A stretch of 21,353 nt of DNA from Chromera velia (Eukaryota; Sar; Chromeraceae). Within the stretch, counting starts at the first letter, position 1. Each line of letters begins with the position of its first letter. This document shows, in pieces, positions 16,998 to 21,353 of this stretch. Below the pieces are notes generated by a model that did not search any database, had not been told where the DNA came from, and saw only the letters and a list, made by a program, of their open reading frames with translations. A program made the position numbers and the translations under genes. The stretch is from assembly GCA_018398765.1 (NCBI GenBank), contig JAHBMJ010002061.1, forward strand, positions 1 through 21,353, given 5' to 3'.

Positions 16998-19900
16998 ATG
17001 CTGTTCTGCAGAGCTGTATGGGTTGGGACTCTCCTCTTGTCCTGTGCCCACGGAAATCCTCTGTTCATTCAACGCGGCGGCCTCTCAGGGAGCCTCCCAA
17101 TCCCAACCCCACCAAATGACGGAACTGCGAATATCATGCAGGGTGGCCGAGTCGCCATCTCAAATAGCGGAACCCGGGTCGTCATCCGCTCGGGCACTGG
17201 CACCGTGCCCGGGAAGGTGGAAGCCTACGATTACGATCAAATTACCGACACCTTCACGGCAGTGGGGGGTGATGTGGTCACGGATGCCACAGGCGGCACC
17301 GGTGGGGGCAATGAGGGGAATGCTCAAAACGTGGCGATTTCCCCAAACGGGTTGCGCATCGCAGTCGGATACACCGGCGACGGGGGCGAGCCGAGCAGAG
17401 TCGTGGTGAAGGAGCTCCAGGGCACCTGGACTGATATTGCGACGATCAATTCCCCCGAGGCAGGTATCCTTTTCGGACATGCAGTCTCGCTGACAGACAA
17501 CTACCTTGCCATCGGGGCCGCTTTCAAAAACTCGGGTGGCAACACCGACGCTGGCGAGGTGTATATTTACGACCTCAGCGATACGACTGCGCCCATACAG
17601 ACTCTTGCAGGGACAGCTGCAGGGGATATGCTCGGGTACAGTGTGTCGCTTGTCCAGATACTTCCCACTGAGCTCTGGGTAGCTTGCGGAGCACCGCAGC
17701 TGGGGACAGCCTCAGGCGGCTCTTCCGTTCGTCCCACTTCCGCCGGAGGAAAGATCTTTCCGTTTCGGGGAAATCCAACTACGACAGATAACTGGGAGCT
17801 GATTCAGCCCGCTCCCTTCCAGGGAGCGGATGATGAAGAGTGCGGGAGATCAGTCTCCTTTTCGGTCACGATCCCAATCATACTTGCGTACGGATGTCCT
17901 GCAAAAAAGGATGGATCGAACAAGGCTGTTGGCCGCGTTGCGACATGGTTCTACGACGAAGGTGGGTTGTCCTTGCTCGCTCTGAAGGATCTGTGCACGC
18001 CTCTGTTTCCCTTTTTTTTGTGGTTGAATCCAATCGACGAGTTTTGGGTATCAAAAAGTGCTTTTCCAGTGTTTTTTGTACCCTGAAACGTTGTATCCTG
18101 GAATGTGCACAATTGACAGACGATCAGGGCGACTGCATGTGTCCCGCTTTCGGCACAAACGTCGATCCACAATAGACACAACAAAAGCTGCCATCCCTCA
18201 TGTACGCACACCAGTTCATGTGTTTTGTTTTCTTTTTGGGGGTTCTGCTTCTTTTCATTGACAATGGTTTCTTTGGGCAGCAGAAGTCACTTCAGCATGC
18301 GTTCAATGTGCATCAATGACACCCGCACATGCAGGCTGTCAGGAAGCGAGTTGCTGGAAAAGCAAAGGCGCCGACGGCCAGAACGCCATAAACCCTAACG
18401 GCATGACCCCCGAAGCTAGAGACACACGCATCGGCGGTCTCGCTGGCATATCGGTCGCGCTCAGCGCTAACGGGAGGCGGCTGGCTGTCGGATCCATTCG
18501 GTCGGACAAGAGCCGGCCGGACAGTGACGGGAACCCCGTGGCGGCGGGCACAGTGGGAGTGTACGAGCTTCAAGGAAATCCAGAGTCTTGGCAGCTCGTG
18601 ACGGAGCCGCCCTTGCGGCTGGAGGGTCAGGCTTCTACGGACTCCTTCGGGTGGTCAGTCGCGTTGGACAGAACAGGGGACACCGTGGTTGTGGGCGCGT
18701 ATGGAGAGGGCGTCCAACCCGGAAAGGCGACCGTCTACGACCTTAGTCAGTCACTCAGTGATGCATGTTTTCCTCCAAGTCTCCCCGCCATTCAATCAAT
18801 TTCCTCTGCAAATCTCCCTGCTGCCGACCTGTTCAGTCATCTTGTAGAGTGTCAGAGTGAGTTACAGCCAGCTGCTTGATGCTGCTTACGTGAGTGCATA
18901 ATCAATTTTCATTGACTAAAATTTCGATTATTTCAGATTGAGCAGCTTGATGCTCCGTGGAGCGTGCAGCTTGCTCGTGCTCCAGCAGATGCAACCTCGG
19001 ATACAACTTGAAAGCAAGCACTCTGCACAAGAGGTTTACCAAAAATCAGTGTATGTATGTACATGAAAGTCGGGATGGAAATTCAATACAATCAGGTTTC
19101 GGTGCGACCCTTATTGGGCGCACTGCCGGGCATTCTATTGACTGCATGGAGGCGCTGCATGCAGACAAGTCTCTGACTGCGAATATAGCTAGAGTAGCCT
19201 CGGTGTCTCAGGTCACCTCAATTCAGCTCAGGGTATAAATTTTCTTTCATACATCAGATCTCAATTATCTCAAATATAGAGTTGCCTCGGTTTTGTAACG
19301 AGCCCACAGCTGCTTTTTGGTCGCAGAAGAGAAGCTTTGCTTTGCTGGTCACTCAGCTCTTGTATGTGTGTGTGTGTGTGTGTGTGTGGATCACGTAGGT
19401 GTTTCTTCTGCTTGAATTCTGTGCAGTCTTGGACTCGAGCACGGAGGCGGCAGTGAATGCGGACGAAGCCCGACTCCGGCTTGTGGGTCAGGCAATTGAC
19501 CAGCTCCAGAAAGACGCCCGACTGACTACCTACAAAATATGGCCGGAATACGACCCGACAGTTGACCCCATCCCGTCGGAGCTGTACATCCAGATCAAAA
19601 TCACCGCACCTGAAGTCCCCGAAGGGCTTTCAAACACAGGAAGCAACACCGCGCTCTCTCCCGTGATTGCCGAGTCCTTTCTGATCACACCCCCCTTTCC
19701 CACTAACCCTCCCACCCCCCTCAACCTGAATGCTCCTCGGGTCCGTTCCTTTGCCCCGCTTGCCGGGTCCAGTCCCCTCGAGCCCGATCCGAGCACAGAA
19801 GTAAAGGACACTCCCGAAGCATACGCCACAGACGAATTCTTCGTGAAGGAAGAGGACTGGCTCCACACGGGACTGGCCAACCCAGCAAAACCCGGATGTT

Positions 19901-20487
19901 TCCAGTTGACACTAGTCCGCACACTAGCAAAGGGACCCACTTCCCCCAGCACAGTGCCGTACGCAGCGAGCACGTGGACCCTCGAGCTTATCGCCCTGGA
20001 AGGGACAGTCAAGACACGCCTCCTCTATTCGATCCCCAGCGACGTCGAGGGCACAGCAGGTGACAACGCTCGCAAGTTGCCGGAAAGTGACGGCATCAAC
20101 CCAACTACCCGGCGTCTCTCCCAGAAACCCAAATCCCGAGCCCGCCGCCTCTCCTCCACCACTGTCGTGGCAGACCTGGAGTTGCAGAGAGGCGGTGTGA
20201 AGGCCGACTATCCAATCTACACGGAGGACTCGAGTACCGTCTTTGCGGTCATCTCCCTTGACGCTCTCACACTCAAATACGACGGCCTGCGAGTCACTGA
20301 AGTCAAAATCACCAAGAGGAGCGACCCTGCCTTCAGTGCTAGCCCGTCCGTGACCCTCAACCCTCCTCTGGTGGCCGAGACTGAATTCGCAACCTCTCAA
20401 AACATCAACATCCAGCTGGCTGGTGCCCTGGATCAGACGTGCCTTGACTGCGAGATCGAGATCCTCTACGCACTTTCCACAGCCTGA
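16998..20487 (+). CDS. Gene B: secreted FG-GAP-like beta-propeller protein, three exons
   Basis: Inferred exons 16998-17961, 18281-18745 and 19427-20487 join in frame (both introns phase 1) to 2490 nt, 829 aa plus TGA. The ATG at 16998 gives a signal peptide (MLFCRAVWVGTLLLSCAHG). Residues about 45-476 hold FG-GAP-like blades, each with a [VIL]-A-[IV]-S-x-[ND]-G or G-x-S-V-[AS]-L motif and a following strand such as GKVEAYDYD, GEVYIYDLS, GTVGVYELQ or GKATVYDL. A cysteine cluster (ACVQCAS, AGCQEASCW) starts exon 2. Residues 477-735 match no family I know. The end (DYPIY at 737, CLDC at 815-818) resembles the end of gene A. Donors are GTGGGT and GTCAGT. FG-GAP propellers usually bind ligands or other proteins outside the cell; a surface or matrix role is inference. 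It is head to head with gene A. Confidence 0.8.
17962..18280 (+). other. Gene B intron 1
   Basis: 319 nt, from GTGGGT to CTTTGGGCAG. Phase 1 is restored exactly (GAA-GCA-GAA). The left frame runs 120 nt into the intron before a stop, so an unspliced reading would end at 18086. Confidence 0.7.
18746..19426 (+). other. Gene B intron 2
   Basis: 681 nt, from GTCAGT to TTCTGTGCAG, phase 1. It holds a (TG)n run (about 19360-19388) just before the acceptor and a smaller intron-like GTGAGT...TTTCAG segment (18890-18936) between two similar CTTGATGCT blocks. No coding signal is seen. Confidence 0.7.
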
Positions 20488-21353
20488 GCACCGTTGAGGC
20501 TCCCTGCATTAAAATTCGAGACAGCTTCCCTTCCTCCCACCGCCACCACCGCAATTGACTGTAATTAACTGCTGCGCACGAATGGAGATCAACTTTAAAA
20601 CTCTGAGCTTGGCAACTCAGCTTGCAATGAGTTAGAGCTGGAACCAACCATGAACCATCGTGCCTGCCCACTGCTTTTGAAACCAGTGAACGAAAGACAT
20701 GGAATCCCACGTTTTGTTTGTTACAGAATCGCATATGAACGTGGTACCATTTTTTCGATCCGGCCTTTTTTGCCCACATCAGCAGCAAACAAGTCAGCCC
20801 CCCCTCCTTTTTCGTCATCACCCGCATTTGCATAAACAAATGGAGCAGCTTCCTTAGCATCTCTTCTTTCATCTGGTACTGCCTGTTAATTCCCCTTCTT
20901 TCTCTCCCTAAGACTCCCTTCCACGTGGCATGGATCTGTTTCAAATTCGTTCAATGTCTCATCGAGTTTCAGAAACTCTCTCCCATTCACTCGTGGATCT
21001 AGCCAGAGATTTACAAGTTCAAAGCTTGAGTTTATACTTTTGGTATTACAAGCTCTAGTTTATAGCTAGCTTTGTAATGTAGTATAAAGTCAAAGGTATT
21101 AATAATCTAAAATAAAATACTCATTGAATAACACATATAGCCGCCAGAGCTATAGAGGCCACTAGCACAATTTAAATTAGTAGATGCTAGTAATATGTAT
21201 ATACAATAGTAAATCTACATAAATGTCATAAATGATTGAGTCATGAGATTTAATTTGACATAGTATATTAGGACATACACTGTGATTGCATTTATTATAA
21301 ACATTATATGACACACACACACACACATACACACACACATACACACACACACA
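20488..21353. other. 3' flank of gene B, no gene
   Basis: It starts with a possible poly(A) signal (ATTAAA, 20508-20513), then an unremarkable stretch. From about 21000 it is AT-rich with short repeats, and it ends in a CA microsatellite. No coding or RNA gene is seen on either strand. Confidence 0.6.
21309..21353. repeat. (CA)n microsatellite
   Basis: CACACA run with single CATACA interruptions, reaching the window end. Confidence 0.95.

Noticed and set aside
18957-19238. Small + strand frame in gene B intron 2
   Set aside because: No domain, and it is in the wrong phase for inclusion between exons 2 and 3. The exon 2 to 3 junction is already in frame.
1-21353. CRISPR array, bacterial operon, tRNA or rRNA genes
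   Set aside because: No spaced direct repeats of CRISPR type, no ribosome-binding-site-led gene series, and no tRNA or rRNA signature seen. The short tandem repeats are microsatellites.

Overview
This is a stretch of eukaryotic nuclear DNA. The evidence is spliced genes with GT-AG introns, signal peptides, EGF-like and FG-GAP-like domains, a TATA box, microsatellites and a Copia LTR retrotransposon. Roughly even base composition, heavy use of the GCATGC palindrome and modular secreted proteins would fit a unicellular alga or protist such as a chromerid or another alveolate or stramenopile. That placement is inference, because no marker gene is present.

Layout. Positions 1-713 hold weakly supported exons on the + strand. 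Positions 1488-8048 hold gene A on the minus strand: nine exons, about 1258 aa. It is a secreted mosaic protein with a signal peptide, one EGF-like domain completed by a 33-nt microexon, two cadherin-like (tandem-95/VCBS-type) domains, a long cysteine-rich repeat region and a C-terminal module. Positions 16998-20487 hold gene B on the plus strand: three exons, about 829 aa. It is a secreted protein with an FG-GAP-like beta-propeller and a C-terminal module that resembles that of gene A. The two genes are head to head, about 9 kb apart.

The space between them is repeat-rich. A roughly 460-bp repeat with inverted ends (8386-9355 plus 15116-15182, and a second tandem copy at 15183-15642) was interrupted by a Copia element (9356-15115; two 260-bp LTRs; 5-bp target duplication with one mismatch). 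The second repeat copy preserves the empty insertion site. The Copia element is dead: it carries frameshifts, several nonsense codons and a deletion in integrase. Its LTRs differ almost only by transitions. An HNH-like zinc-binding ORF lies at 15995-16447, between the repeats and gene B.

Most interesting: nine of the ten inferred introns are in phase 1, and exons 2-6 of gene A are all symmetrical 1-1 modules, as expected for exon shuffling. Six of ten donors have C at +3 (mostly GTCAGT), which is unusual. Two neighbouring secreted genes seem to share an undescribed C-terminal domain. All exon boundaries were deduced by eye from splice motifs, phase and reading frame, and need transcript support.
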